A DNA stretch of 64,000 bases from an uncultured Sanguibacteroides sp. (GTDB lineage Bacteria > Bacteroidota > Bacteroidia > Bacteroidales > Marinifilaceae): the NCBI RefSeq assembly GCF_900543425.1, contig NZ_UQRQ01000016.1, positions 1 to 64,000 on the forward strand, written 5' to 3'. Below, piece by piece: positions 25,782-34,326 of this stretch. The notes beneath the pieces are model-generated. The model was not told where the DNA came from and ran no database searches. It saw only the letters and a list, made by a program, of their open reading frames with translations. Positions within the stretch are counted from its first letter, which is position 1. Every line of letters begins with the position of its first letter. Both the position numbers and the translations under genes were made by a program.

Positions 25782-26609
25782 CTATTTACCGACCTGCTCG
25801 CTTTGCCAGGTAAAACAGTCCGGAAAATACTCCTTTATCTCTATTTTTCGATTAAATAAAGCATATACGGCGGAACCGCTTCCCGTCATCGAGGCATACA
25901 AAGCACCGGCCTCTTCCAACCTTTCTTTGATCCTGTTTACCTCGGGCAGTTTCTTACCTACCGTGTTCTCAAAGTCATTACGTATCCGTTCTTTCCAACC
26001 CGTTACCGGACAAAGAGGTAACTCCCGCAAATCGAAGGTAGCGGCACGCGGCGAGATTCCAGCATAAGCTTCCGGTGTAGACACTCCGCCATCCGGCTTT
26101 ACCACCACGATGGAATAACCGCTTAAATCCAGCCCTATCGGACTCATTATTTCTCCTTTCCCCCGAGCATAGACAGGCCTGTTTCGAATAAAAAAAGCAC
26201 AATCGCTCCCCAGACGACTGGCATAATCTTCCAGACAAGAGTCAGACAGCCCCAAAACAAAAAGTTCGTTTATTCCTTTCAACATATAAGCAGCATCGGC
26301 AGATCCTCCCCCCAAACCGGCACCGAAAGGAATCATTTTGTGCAAATGCACCCATACCGAAGGCAGATCGAACTCTTTTGCCAACAAGCGATAGGCTTTT
26401 ATGACCAGATTCTTCTCCGGTTCGCAATCGATCGGAATACCCGAGGTATGAAAAACACACTCTCCCGCTCCGATCTCTCCTTTATGTAATTCCAATATAT
26501 CACATAAACCTATCGGATAAAAGATCGTCTCCAGATTATGAAAACCATCCGGTCGCTTTTCCGTGATAAAAAGCCCTATATTTATTTTTGCATTTGGAAA
26601 CAGTACCAT
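25782..26609 (-). CDS. ispE: 4-diphosphocytidyl-2-C-methyl-D-erythritol kinase
   Basis: GHMP-family kinase of the MEP isoprenoid pathway, which phosphorylates CDP-methylerythritol using ATP. The 275 residues show the substrate-binding N-terminus AKINIGLFITEKRPDGFHNLET, the glycine-rich ATP loop PFGAGLGGGSADAAYML (about 92-108) and the C-terminal MTGSGSAVYALF motif. It is monocistronic. A -7 box lies 20 bases upstream of the start. Confidence 0.97.
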   Translation of the reverse strand: MVLFPNAKINIGLFITEKRPDGFHNLETIFYPIGLCDILELHKGEIGAGECVFHTSGIPIDCEPEKNLVIKAYRLLAKEFDLPSVWVHLHKMIPFGAGLGGGSADAAYMLKGINELFVLGLSDSCLEDYASRLGSDCAFFIRNRPVYARGKGEIMSPIGLDLSGYSIVVVKPDGGVSTPEAYAGISPRAATFDLRELPLCPVTGWKERIRNDFENTVGKKLPEVNRIKERLEEAGALYASMTGSGSAVYALFNRKIEIKEYFPDCFTWQSEQVGK

Positions 26610-26628
26610 AATCGACTATTTATTGGCT

Positions 26629-26636
26629 CAAAATTA
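26629..26636 (-). promoter_or_regulatory. -7 box for ispE
   Basis: The minus strand reads TAATTTTG, matching TAnnTTTG, and implies a leader of about 13 bases. Confidence 0.55.
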
Positions 26637-26779
26637 ATCAATTTACGGGGAATCCCTTTATATTTCTCCGATATCCGTAAAATAAATTACCGGTAAACAG
26701 AAAAACACGATCAGAATTTTCATCCGATAAGATAAACGATCTCGTATAAAACAAGTACATTTACAAAAACAACTAAGAC

Positions 26780-27208
26780 ATGAAAACGCTATTTTTCTTC
26801 TCGATCATCGGGCTTCTTTTAACCACAAGTTCGACACCTAAGGAACCCAAGGTAAAGTCCATCACCACGAAAGAGTTCAAGGAGTTAATATGGGACTACA
26901 CGAAGGATAAAGAATGGCATTACAAAGGGAATAAACCGGTTATTGTGGATTTTTATGCCGACTGGTGTCCTCCTTGCCGCCGATTGTCTCCGATTCTGAC
27001 AAGAATTCAAAAAGAGTACGGTGATTCGTTACAAATCTATAAAGTAAACATAGAAAAAGAGAAAGAGCTGGCAAAATTACTGGAAGTTAAAAATATTCCG
27101 TTGATGCTGTTTATTCCGAAAAAGGAAAACCCGGTAAAGGTATTAGGTCTCCATTCCAAAAAAGACTTAGAAAAAATTATTTGGGAAGTTCTCAAAGTAA
27201 ATAAATAA
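26780..27208 (+). CDS. Exported thioredoxin-like protein
   Basis: Thioredoxin-fold protein of 142 residues with an N-terminal signal sequence (MKTLFFFSIIGLLLTTSS), so it acts in the periplasm. The redox motif is WCPPC (C63 and C66) within VDFYADWCPPCRRLSPIL. The CPPC dipeptide suggests a reductase or a general disulfide oxidoreductase rather than a DsbA-like oxidase. It has a cis-Pro region (NIPLMLFI) as expected. A partner is not evident among its neighbours. Confidence 0.9.
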   Translation: MKTLFFFSIIGLLLTTSSTPKEPKVKSITTKEFKELIWDYTKDKEWHYKGNKPVIVDFYADWCPPCRRLSPILTRIQKEYGDSLQIYKVNIEKEKELAKLLEVKNIPLMLFIPKKENPVKVLGLHSKKDLEKIIWEVLKVNK

Positions 27209-27224
27209 GTATTCATCGTGAAAT

Positions 27225-27240
27225 ATAATTTGTAAATTAT
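27225..27240. promoter_or_regulatory. AT-rich inverted repeat upstream of the PAP2 promoter
   Basis: ATAATTT and AAATTAT flank a two-base centre just ahead of the -7 box at 27240. It could be an operator, but such AT-rich symmetry can arise by chance. Confidence 0.3.
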
Positions 27241-27247
27241 AAATTTG
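27240..27247 (+). promoter_or_regulatory. -7 box for the PAP2 phosphatase gene
   Basis: TAAATTTG matches TAnnTTTG and predicts transcription from about 27254. It excludes the upstream in-frame start at 27245 and supports ATG 27290. Confidence 0.55.
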
Positions 27248-27289
27248 CTTCTTTATAACTCCGAAGTTTACGGAATTAAATTTATAATT

Positions 27290-27985
27290 ATGCTGGAAGC
27301 GCTTCAGGAACTGGATAAAGAGTTGTTTTTAAATCTCAACTCCATACATTCTCCCTATTGGGATACCTTTATGTCCATATACACGGGAAAATTAATATGG
27401 ATACCCATGTATGCCTCCATTCTTTACGTTTTATGCAGGAATTTCAGTTGGCGAATAGTCCTTTTGACCACAATAGCCTTTGCCTTGGTCATCACGTTGG
27501 CGGACCAAACTTGTAGTTCCGTCCTCCGCCCTATATTCGAACGTCCCCGTCCCTCTCATAATCAGGAGATAGCGGACATTGTCCACCTGATAAACGGAAG
27601 AAGGGGAGGAATGTACGGTTTTCCCTCCTGCCACGCTTCCAATACCTTTGCCTTAACCTTTTTTATCCTGTGGTTTTTCAGGAATAAAGCCCTCTCTGTT
27701 TTTTTCATTTTATGGGCCGTTGTTACCTGTTACTCCAGAATATACGTGGGCGTACATTACCCCGGAGACCTTCTTTTCGGTATGGTCGTAGGCGTAACAG
27801 CGGGTAGTATTGTTTACCTGCTCTACCGATTCGCTTTACATTGCCTACCCATAAGGGAATTTGTTCGAAACGAACACGACTGCTACAAGATAGAAAATCC
27901 GGCCGGCATAAAATACACGAATACCATCATTTACACGGGTCTTGTTACAATTCTTGCTTTCGGGATATACGGTCTTTTTGTTTGA
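27290..27985 (+). CDS. PAP2 superfamily membrane phosphatase
   Basis: Inner-membrane phosphatase of 231 residues with about six transmembrane segments. The three PAP2 motifs are RPIFERPRP, YGFPSCHASN (PSCH in place of the common PSGH) and SRIYVGVHYPGD, which supply the phosphate-binding and catalytic His residues on the outer face. Candidate substrates are undecaprenyl diphosphate or lipid A phosphate (LpxE/LpxF-like enzymes of Bacteroidetes belong to this superfamily). Sequence alone does not decide. Its stop abuts the stop of the convergent cas6 gene. Confidence 0.9.
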   Translation: MLEALQELDKELFLNLNSIHSPYWDTFMSIYTGKLIWIPMYASILYVLCRNFSWRIVLLTTIAFALVITLADQTCSSVLRPIFERPRPSHNQEIADIVHLINGRRGGMYGFPSCHASNTFALTFFILWFFRNKALSVFFILWAVVTCYSRIYVGVHYPGDLLFGMVVGVTAGSIVYLLYRFALHCLPIREFVRNEHDCYKIENPAGIKYTNTIIYTGLVTILAFGIYGLFV

Positions 27986-28765
27986 TCATTTCCAGACCTC
28001 TATACAACCGAATCCCTGGCTCCCCAGCCTCCCGGCTCCGCTGTTGTACATCATTTTCAATAACTCCGGATTTCCCGTGATTTCAAACCCGAACATATAA
28101 CTTTTCAATTGGGTTCTCTGGGGAGTACCCTCTTTTATGGCTATGGTCTTCGCCTTAAGGGGTGACAATATCCGTAAACGGTCCAAATGCCATTCGGGTG
28201 AAGGTTCCTGACGATAGAATGCACGATATTTTTCAAGCAGGTTGTATTCCAGTAGTTTCAAAAAAACAGGTTCGTCGGGAGATACATGGCGGGTAGCACC
28301 CCCTCCTTCTCTTTTCTCATCTATAAAAACAGGAGAGATTGTCCGGAATCTCATTGTTTCACTAAAAGGAGGTTCCGGCAAACGTTCGACGGAAATCACA
28401 TCGAAAGAGACCCGCGTTTGCTTATCCCCGATTACGATGCGACGATTATTAAATAATCCGACAATAAAAGCCTCTATAGCATCGATCGGATAAAAAGAGA
28501 CGATCAAGTATACCTCTTCCGACAGGATGTTCATTCGATCGCCGAAAATCTGAAAACGGGGCATATATAAGTTCGAAAAGGTAAAAAGCTTAAACTGTTT
28601 ACGCTCTCCCGTTATATATCCGTGATCATGCAACCAACCGGCAAATTCGGAATTACCTTCGTTCAATATTTTATAAATGGTGGAACTCAAAGGATATAAA
28701 TAGTTACAAGGCAATATCGTACCCCACTCATTTTTATTGACTTTCAAAATTAATTTAAACCTCAT
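27986..28765 (-). CDS. cas6: CRISPR-associated endoribonuclease Cas6 (orphan)
   Basis: Protein of 259 residues with two RAMP-type ferredoxin folds. The C-terminal glycine-rich loop NSGAGRLGSQGFGCIEV is the signature of Cas6, which cuts CRISPR precursor RNA at each repeat. The N-terminus (MRFKLILKV...LPCNYLYPLSSTIYKIL) and the middle segment SPVFIDEKR also match Cas6. No other cas gene and no CRISPR array occurs anywhere in this window, so it either serves an array elsewhere or has another RNA target. Catalytic residues are not conserved across Cas6 families and I cannot assign them. Confidence 0.88.
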   Translation of the reverse strand: MRFKLILKVNKNEWGTILPCNYLYPLSSTIYKILNEGNSEFAGWLHDHGYITGERKQFKLFTFSNLYMPRFQIFGDRMNILSEEVYLIVSFYPIDAIEAFIVGLFNNRRIVIGDKQTRVSFDVISVERLPEPPFSETMRFRTISPVFIDEKREGGGATRHVSPDEPVFLKLLEYNLLEKYRAFYRQEPSPEWHLDRLRILSPLKAKTIAIKEGTPQRTQLKSYMFGFEITGNPELLKMMYNSGAGRLGSQGFGCIEVWK

Positions 28766-28861
28766 TCTTCTTATTTTAATAAGTTTTAAAGATAAAAATA
28801 ATTTTACACATTACCAGTCGTATCCCGGTTTTACCGACATTTTAATAAACTTTCCATACTG

Positions 28862-28893
28862 TTTGCTCGACCCGCTTTTATATCGTAAGTTTG
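28862..28893 (+). promoter_or_regulatory. Promoter (-33 and -7) of the NCS2 permease gene
   Basis: TTTG at 28862-28865 and TAAGTTTG at 28886-28893 are separated by 20 bases, a full match to the Bacteroidetes TTTG / TAnnTTTG promoter. Transcription would start near 28900, so translation begins at 28915 and not at the upstream codon. Confidence 0.75.
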
Positions 28894-28914
28894 CTTTTCA
28901 AAAAACAAAGAGCT

Positions 28915-30183
28915 ATGAAATACGAATTAAACGATAAGCCTTCCCTATTACCTTTACTCATGTACGGACTTCAATGGTTTGTTGTATCTATCCCTTCCAT
29001 CATCATTCTGGGAATCATCGTATCTCAGATTCATTATAGCGACGTAGCAGCCCAAACATTCTACATGCAAAAGATATTCGGGATAATGGGTATTGCCCTG
29101 GTTATCCAGGTATTATGGGGACATCGTTTACCTCTTATCATAGGACCGGCTTCCGTCTTGCTCATCGGAGTTCTAACCTCCGCATCGGCATCCGTTTCCG
29201 CCGTGTACACGGCTATTTTAATCGGAGGTATCTTTCTATCTTTGCTTGCTTATAGTGGATTACTCTCTAAATTACAATTTATATTCACCCCCAGAATCAT
29301 CACGGTTATTCTTATCCTGATAGCGATTACGCTCTCTCCGGTTATTTTAAAACTCCTGTTCGGCAACGCCGAATACACCTTGTTTCACCTCTCGTTTGCC
29401 ATCTTGCTCACCCTTGCCATGATTGTAGGGAACCAGGTATTTCGAGGAATATGGAAATCCACCGTTGTTCTTTGGGCTCTTCTTATAGGCAGTTTACTAT
29501 ACTATGGCATACAGGGTTTCCCTAAATCCTCGCTTCTTCCCTCCTCCTTTCCAACAGAAGAACTCTCTTTTTTCAACTTTCCTTTAGAATTCGATGCGGG
29601 AGTCATTCTCTCTTTTATTTTTTGTTTTATAGCACTTATCGTAAACGAATTAGGTTCTATTCAGGCCGTGGGAAAACTTATCGGTGCTGACAAGATGGAA
29701 AAACGAACGACCCAAGGAGTCGGAGTTGTAGGCATCACCAACATACTTTCCGGTCTGGTCGGTATCGTAGGCCCTATCGACTACTCCATGAGTCCGGGTA
29801 TCATATCGGCTACCGGATGTGCTTCCCGTTATACCCTGATCCCGGCAGGTATAGGCCTCGTGATATGTGCTTTTTTCCCCGAATTAATAATCGTACTGGG
29901 ACATATTCCCCATGTCGTAATGGGAGCGGTTTTACTCTATCTGATGGCGGCACAACTTTCTGCCGGCTTACAAATGACAGTCCGCGAGACTGCCGTAAAA
30001 AACTTTAATAACGGCATTGTGATCGGTTTTCCGCTCATGGTTGCACTACTACTCTCTTTTGCTCCGGAGAACGCCCTAAACTCCATTCCCTCCCTTATCC
30101 GTCCCATCATCGGTAACGGGTTTGTCATGGGAGTTATTTCAGTTTTAATATTGGAACATCTCGTTTTCAGAAAAGAAAGATAG
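28915..30183 (+). CDS. NCS2 family uracil/xanthine permease
   Basis: Nucleobase:cation symporter of the inner membrane, 422 residues from ATG 28915, with some 12-14 hydrophobic segments. The NCS2 signature region is visible as GVVGITNILSGLVGIVGPIDYSMSPGIISATG, and the substrate-binding acidic residue lies in VNELGSIQAVG. The family imports uracil, xanthine or other purines; the exact base is not clear. A full promoter precedes it. Its stop is one base from the stop of the convergent flavin reductase gene. Confidence 0.9.
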   Translation: MKYELNDKPSLLPLLMYGLQWFVVSIPSIIILGIIVSQIHYSDVAAQTFYMQKIFGIMGIALVIQVLWGHRLPLIIGPASVLLIGVLTSASASVSAVYTAILIGGIFLSLLAYSGLLSKLQFIFTPRIITVILILIAITLSPVILKLLFGNAEYTLFHLSFAILLTLAMIVGNQVFRGIWKSTVVLWALLIGSLLYYGIQGFPKSSLLPSSFPTEELSFFNFPLEFDAGVILSFIFCFIALIVNELGSIQAVGKLIGADKMEKRTTQGVGVVGITNILSGLVGIVGPIDYSMSPGIISATGCASRYTLIPAGIGLVICAFFPELIIVLGHIPHVVMGAVLLYLMAAQLSAGLQMTVRETAVKNFNNGIVIGFPLMVALLLSFAPENALNSIPSLIRPIIGNGFVMGVISVLILEHLVFRKER

Positions 30184-30184
30184 G

Positions 30185-30757
30185 TCATTTCTTCTTTTTT
30201 TTCCGAACCGACCAACCGAAATGTCCGATCTTATTACCGAGATCAAAATATTCTCCATGTACATAAACCAATGGGCTGGCTTCCGATAATTCAAACTTAC
30301 CGGTCTCTTTATTCAGGTAATTATCGTCTGCCAACACGTTAACCACCTCGGCCATAAACATATCATGGGAGCCTAAAGGTATAATCTCTTTCACCCTACA
30401 CTCTATACAAACGGGAGACTCTTCCACGGTGGGAGCCTGAACGACAGTCGCCTGTCCGGGTGTCAACTTCATCTCCTCAAACTTGTTGTAATCTTTGCCG
30501 GAACGTACACCGCACCAATCGGTCGCATAGGCCATATCCGCCGTCGTTAAATTAATGACAAACTCCCGGTTCTTTTTCAAAATGGGGTACGAATGGCGCT
30601 CCGGGCGTACGGAAATATAACACATGGGGGGATTCGTACAAAGGGTACCCGTCCAGGCAACCGTAAAAATATTGTACTCTTCCGGCGTATTTCCGCAACT
30701 CACCAGTACGGCCGGTAACGGGTATATCATCGTTCCCGGTTTCCAATTATGTTTCAT
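30185..30757 (-). CDS. Flavin reductase-like (FMN-binding split-barrel) protein
   Basis: Protein of 190 residues of the flavin reductase/flavoredoxin family. The FMN-binding split barrel is seen in VAWTGTLCTNPPMCYISVRPERHSYPIL and EFVINLTTADMAYATDWCGVRSG. Such proteins in anaerobes transfer electrons between NAD(P)H or low-potential donors and FMN or rubredoxin-like partners. No dedicated partner is adjacent. The last residues are a run of Lys. A -7 box lies 28 bases upstream. Confidence 0.88.
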   Translation of the reverse strand: MKHNWKPGTMIYPLPAVLVSCGNTPEEYNIFTVAWTGTLCTNPPMCYISVRPERHSYPILKKNREFVINLTTADMAYATDWCGVRSGKDYNKFEEMKLTPGQATVVQAPTVEESPVCIECRVKEIIPLGSHDMFMAEVVNVLADDNYLNKETGKFELSEASPLVYVHGEYFDLGNKIGHFGWSVRKKKKK

Positions 30758-30784
30758 ATTTACTGACTTTTACTATTTTCCCCG

Positions 30785-30792
30785 CAAAGATA
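30785..30792 (-). promoter_or_regulatory. -7 box for the flavin reductase gene
   Basis: The minus strand reads TATCTTTG, matching TAnnTTTG, with a leader of about 20 bases. Confidence 0.6.
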
Positions 30793-30860
30793 GAGAAAGA
30801 TTACGCGGCATAAAAACAGGCATTACTACCGATATAACGAAGGAATTTCCTTGAAAGAAG

Positions 30861-30891
30861 AGAGGATAGGTATGACTACACCCTATCCTCT
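30861..30891 (-). terminator. Terminator after the nitronate monooxygenase-like gene
   Basis: AGAGGATAGG and CCTATCCTCT form a 10-base stem with an 11-base loop, 16 bases past the stop at 30908. The minus side continues CTTCTTTC; the plus side continues into a T-rich stretch. Confidence 0.7.
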
Positions 30892-30907
30892 TCTATTTTC
30901 AAATCTT

Positions 30908-31975
30908 CTATTTAGTCTTATTAAACTCTTCCAGCAAAGCTTTAAAAGTCTCTTTTACCGAGGTAATACAAGTAGCCCGAAAAGCATTGGCTCCCGCAAA
31001 AGCATAACCGTTATCCATATTTCCGCGAAAAGCGTTATACAAAGCCGAAATAATACAATAAGGACTCTTACTGATATCACAGGTCTTGATACATTTACAC
31101 ATACAGGTCTTGGGTTGCTTCTGTCCCTCTTTCACCTTTTGAATAAATTTACTGAAAATTGCCCTTCCCGGCATACCGACAGGACTTTTTATAATCTGAA
31201 TATCATCCTGTTTCGCATCAATATAAGTTTGCTTAAAAGCATCCGAAGCATCGCATTCATCCGTGGTTACAAAACGGGTTCCCATCTGCACCCCGGAGGC
31301 TCCCAAATCCATAAAATGCCGAATATCTTCTCCGGTATATATTCCTCCGGCAACAATTACCGGAATCTCCTGATGATAACGCTCTTCAATCTCCTTTACT
31401 TCTCCGATCACTTCCGGAAGAATGTGTTCCAAATCGTAATGCTCGTCGTTAATCTGCTCGTCCTTAAATCCCAAATGCCCTCCCGCTTTCGGGCCTTCCA
31501 CCACAAAAGCATCCGGCAAATAGTCATATAAACTCTTCCATTTTTCGGCAATTACCCGGGCTGCCCGAGCCGAAGAAACAATAGGAACCAACTTCGTGGT
31601 ACTTCCCTTCGGTAAAAAACTCGGCAAATTCAAAGGCAAACCTGCCCCGGAGAAAATGATATCTGCTTTCTCGGCAATAGCCGTTTTCACCATATCCGCA
31701 AAATTAGACATGGCTACCATCACGTTTACCCCGATTACTCCTTTTGTTTTTTCCCTTGCCTTACGCAATTCTTCTTTTAATCCCAATATGCTTGCTTCAA
31801 TATAATCCCTCGATAAATTCCGATACAACAACCCTAATCCGGCACTCGAAATAACTCCTACCCCTCCTTCATTTGCAACAGCAGACGCCAATCCAGAAAG
31901 CGAAATTCCAACCCCCATTCCACCTTGAATAATAGGTATTGAAATGGATAAATTTCCAATTTTTAATGTTCGCAT
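30908..31975 (-). CDS. Nitronate monooxygenase / NPD-type flavin oxidoreductase
   Basis: FMN-dependent TIM-barrel protein of 355 residues related to 2-nitropropane dioxygenase and to enoyl-ACP reductase FabK. The N-terminus PIIQGGMGVGISLSGLASAVANEGGVGVIS and the loops PKAGGHLGF and VAGGIYTGEDIRHFMDLGASGVQMGTRFV bind FMN. The C-terminal region has a Cys cluster (KTCMCKCIKTCDISKSPYCI), which is unusual for plain nitronate monooxygenases and hints at a metal or Fe-S site in an anaerobe subfamily. The substrate is unknown. Confidence 0.88.
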   Translation of the reverse strand: MRTLKIGNLSISIPIIQGGMGVGISLSGLASAVANEGGVGVISSAGLGLLYRNLSRDYIEASILGLKEELRKAREKTKGVIGVNVMVAMSNFADMVKTAIAEKADIIFSGAGLPLNLPSFLPKGSTTKLVPIVSSARAARVIAEKWKSLYDYLPDAFVVEGPKAGGHLGFKDEQINDEHYDLEHILPEVIGEVKEIEERYHQEIPVIVAGGIYTGEDIRHFMDLGASGVQMGTRFVTTDECDASDAFKQTYIDAKQDDIQIIKSPVGMPGRAIFSKFIQKVKEGQKQPKTCMCKCIKTCDISKSPYCIISALYNAFRGNMDNGYAFAGANAFRATCITSVKETFKALLEEFNKTK

Positions 31976-32323
31976 TTTACTAAAAAATTAAATAATATTT
32001 GACGAAAGTACAATAAAATCTTACTTAATAGCATTTCCACACTCATTTATAACATATTATTAACTATGTTTATACTCTCTTGCATTTCTCCTCCTTCCGA
32101 AACATAGCTTACTCGAACCGAAACCGCAATATAACCATTTATAAATCAAATTGTTATCATCCATTCTGTTTATACAATCAGGATAAACTCGATAAAATAA
32201 ACGAACTATTAAAAATAAAATGAACATTATTGTTTACTTGTGTTAATACGGCACGAATATTGCTAAAGTAACAAGTAATTTCATTTTTTCGTAAACCAAA
32301 GGAGATATTAATCAGGGATAATT
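31976..32323. other. AT-rich divergent intergenic region
   Basis: This 348-base gap lies between the flavin oxidoreductase gene and the PCMD gene. A weak -7 match for the minus strand (TACTTTCG, 32003-32010) may serve the oxidoreductase. An AAAGGAG ribosome site precedes the PCMD gene at about 32299. I see no gene, tRNA or riboswitch in it. Confidence 0.5.
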
Positions 32324-33322
32324 ATGAGAAGACTTAAAGGTTATTCTATAGACCGTGTACTAAAAGGTATTTTGTGTTTAAATTTTATTTTTTGGGGGAG
32401 TGTTATCGGAAAAGCCCAAGATAGTTCAAACGTAAAATTAATTCCGTTCGGAGATATGGATAATTGGCTGGTGAGGGTTATCGGAGAATCATTTGTTATC
32501 GGAGGACAAACCAAAACCCTTCATGAGATAGCTCCTGCCGATACGCTTCGAGGGGCCACCGCCTATCGTCGTTCTTCACAATCTCCGTGGAGGACATCCA
32601 ATGTTATGGCCCACGTGAGCGGGATCACCAAATGCAGTAATACCGTTTTTCCCGAAGAACGAGGAGAAGGTCAATGCGCCCGATTGGAGACCCGTATGGA
32701 AAATTGTAAGGTACTCGGAATCGTAAACATTACGGTATTGGCTTCAGGAACCATTTTCTTAGGTGAAATGCTGGAACCCATAAAAGACACGAAGAACCCC
32801 CAGGCCAAATTAAACATGGGTATCCCCTTTACCGAACGTCCTTCGGCTCTGGTTCTGGACTACAAGATGAAAACCAACGGCGATCCGGACCGGATAAAAG
32901 CTCCCGGTTTCGGGAGAACGACAAAAGTTCCGGGAAAAGATTGTGCCGAAGTATTTATCATCTTGCAAAAGCGATGGGAAGACGAAAAAGGAAACGTGTA
33001 TGCCAAACGGATAGCCACGGGAGTAGAACGTTTCTCCGAAACGACTCCGGACTGGGTCAACAATCACTCGATCAAGTTAATTTACGGAGACGCCTCCAAA
33101 GTTTCCGGATTCCAACCTTATATGGATTTAATTCCGGCAAACAATTACCAATACTGTGTAAACAGTAAAGGTAAATCGGTTCCCATCATAGAAGAAGGTT
33201 GGGGAGATAAGGATGACATCCCCACCCACCTCATATTAAAGATCTCTTCCAGCCACGGGGAAGCCTACGTGGGTTCCCTGGGAAATACGTTCTGGGTAGA
33301 TAACGTCGGATTCACTTATTAA
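32324..33322 (+). CDS. PCMD domain exported protein
   Basis: Exported protein of 332 residues with an N-terminal signal sequence (about 1-31, ending VIGKAQD). The rest matches the PCMD domain (putative carbohydrate metabolism domain) of Bacteroidetes. It has W-containing N-terminal strands (DMDNWLVR), the QCARLETR segment, GTIFLGEM, GIPFTERPSALVLDYKMK, and the closing SSHGEAYVGSLGNTFWVDNVGF. These proteins are thought to bind glycans at the cell surface, but no function is proven. No SusC/SusD partner is nearby. It has an AAAGGAG ribosome site, stronger than its neighbours. Its 3' end overlaps lgt by four bases. Confidence 0.82.
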   Translation: MRRLKGYSIDRVLKGILCLNFIFWGSVIGKAQDSSNVKLIPFGDMDNWLVRVIGESFVIGGQTKTLHEIAPADTLRGATAYRRSSQSPWRTSNVMAHVSGITKCSNTVFPEERGEGQCARLETRMENCKVLGIVNITVLASGTIFLGEMLEPIKDTKNPQAKLNMGIPFTERPSALVLDYKMKTNGDPDRIKAPGFGRTTKVPGKDCAEVFIILQKRWEDEKGNVYAKRIATGVERFSETTPDWVNNHSIKLIYGDASKVSGFQPYMDLIPANNYQYCVNSKGKSVPIIEEGWGDKDDIPTHLILKISSSHGEAYVGSLGNTFWVDNVGFTY

Positions 33323-34152
33323 GCAGTCTGGCCGGAAAGCCCTTTTTTCTTAAAAGCATAGATCAAAAAAACGATCCCGATAAGGATAAAAGGAATACTC
33401 AGTATTTGTCCGAGATCCAGAATCATACCCTCTTCAAGCGGTATCTGCTTCTCTTTTACGAACTCGATACCAAAACGGGCCACAAACACCAGAAGCAGCA
33501 TGATTCCCCAGTATAATCCGGGATATTTTCCCATACCTGTTTTCCGGTAAAGCCCTATATTCAGGAAAAAGACAGCCAAATAAGCCATTGCCTCATATAA
33601 CTGGGCCGGATGACGAGGTATGGCATCTACCCGTTCAAACACAAAGGCCCCCGCCATTGCCGTCGGGATTCCGATCATTTCGGAATTCATCAAATTTCCA
33701 ATCCGAATAAAAGCCGCCGCCAAAGGCAACACGATAGCGATGTAATCTAAAGTAAGAATGACCGGTTGATGACGACACCTGGAATAAAAAATCAAAGCCA
33801 CAATCAACCCCAAAGCTCCCCCATGACTGGCCATACCCTGATACCCGGTAAACAGGTATCCACCTCCTGCCTTCGCCGTTATCGGTAAAAAAATCTCCAA
33901 CGGATGGGCCAAGAAATAATCCGGTTCGTAAAACAGACAATGCCCCAAACGGGCTCCGATAAAAAGACTGACCGTACTCCACACGACCAATAACTGTAAA
34001 TTTACCCACGGAATACCATTTTCCCGGAATAACCTCTTCAATATCCACACGGACAAGACGGTTCCCCCTATAAACAACAAACTATAATAATAGATAGGAA
34101 AACCTCCGATACGAACAAAAACCGGATCTACATCCCAGTGTATGTAACTCAT
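33319..34152 (-). CDS. lgt: Prolipoprotein diacylglyceryl transferase
   Basis: Inner-membrane enzyme of 277 residues that adds diacylglycerol to the lipobox Cys of prolipoproteins, the first step of lipoprotein maturation. It has seven predicted membrane segments, the Lgt signature RIGNLMNSEMIG (about 146-157), and the HPAQLYEA segment. The many lipoprotein signals in this window are its expected substrates. It converges on the PCMD gene with a four-base overlap of the stop codons. Confidence 0.97.
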   Translation of the reverse strand: MSYIHWDVDPVFVRIGGFPIYYYSLLFIGGTVLSVWILKRLFRENGIPWVNLQLLVVWSTVSLFIGARLGHCLFYEPDYFLAHPLEIFLPITAKAGGGYLFTGYQGMASHGGALGLIVALIFYSRCRHQPVILTLDYIAIVLPLAAAFIRIGNLMNSEMIGIPTAMAGAFVFERVDAIPRHPAQLYEAMAYLAVFFLNIGLYRKTGMGKYPGLYWGIMLLLVFVARFGIEFVKEKQIPLEEGMILDLGQILSIPFILIGIVFLIYAFKKKGLSGQTA

Positions 34153-34284
34153 CCCCTTTAAAATTTAATTCTATTTCAAAAATCGAATATAAGAAATTTC
34201 CGCTCTATTCTCTTATTTCTCAAAGAAATCCCCGATAACAAAAAAACATTTCACGCAAAATGCTAAAAATTCCCGCGCTTTGAC

Positions 34285-34292
34285 TATCTTTG
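34285..34292 (+). promoter_or_regulatory. -7 box for guaB
   Basis: TATCTTTG matches TAnnTTTG and predicts a leader of about 28 bases. Confidence 0.65.
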
Positions 34293-34326
34293 CACAATTT
34301 TTAATCATTTCGTAAAAGAGAATCAT

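Noticed and set aside
27986..28915. CRISPR array next to cas6
   Set aside because: The flanks of cas6 are the PAP2 gene and a 149-base spacer with a promoter. No direct repeat is present.
30851..31531. Open frame of 226 codons on the plus strand
   Set aside because: It lies antisense to the well-supported nitronate monooxygenase-like gene, and its translation is low-complexity with no domain or signal.
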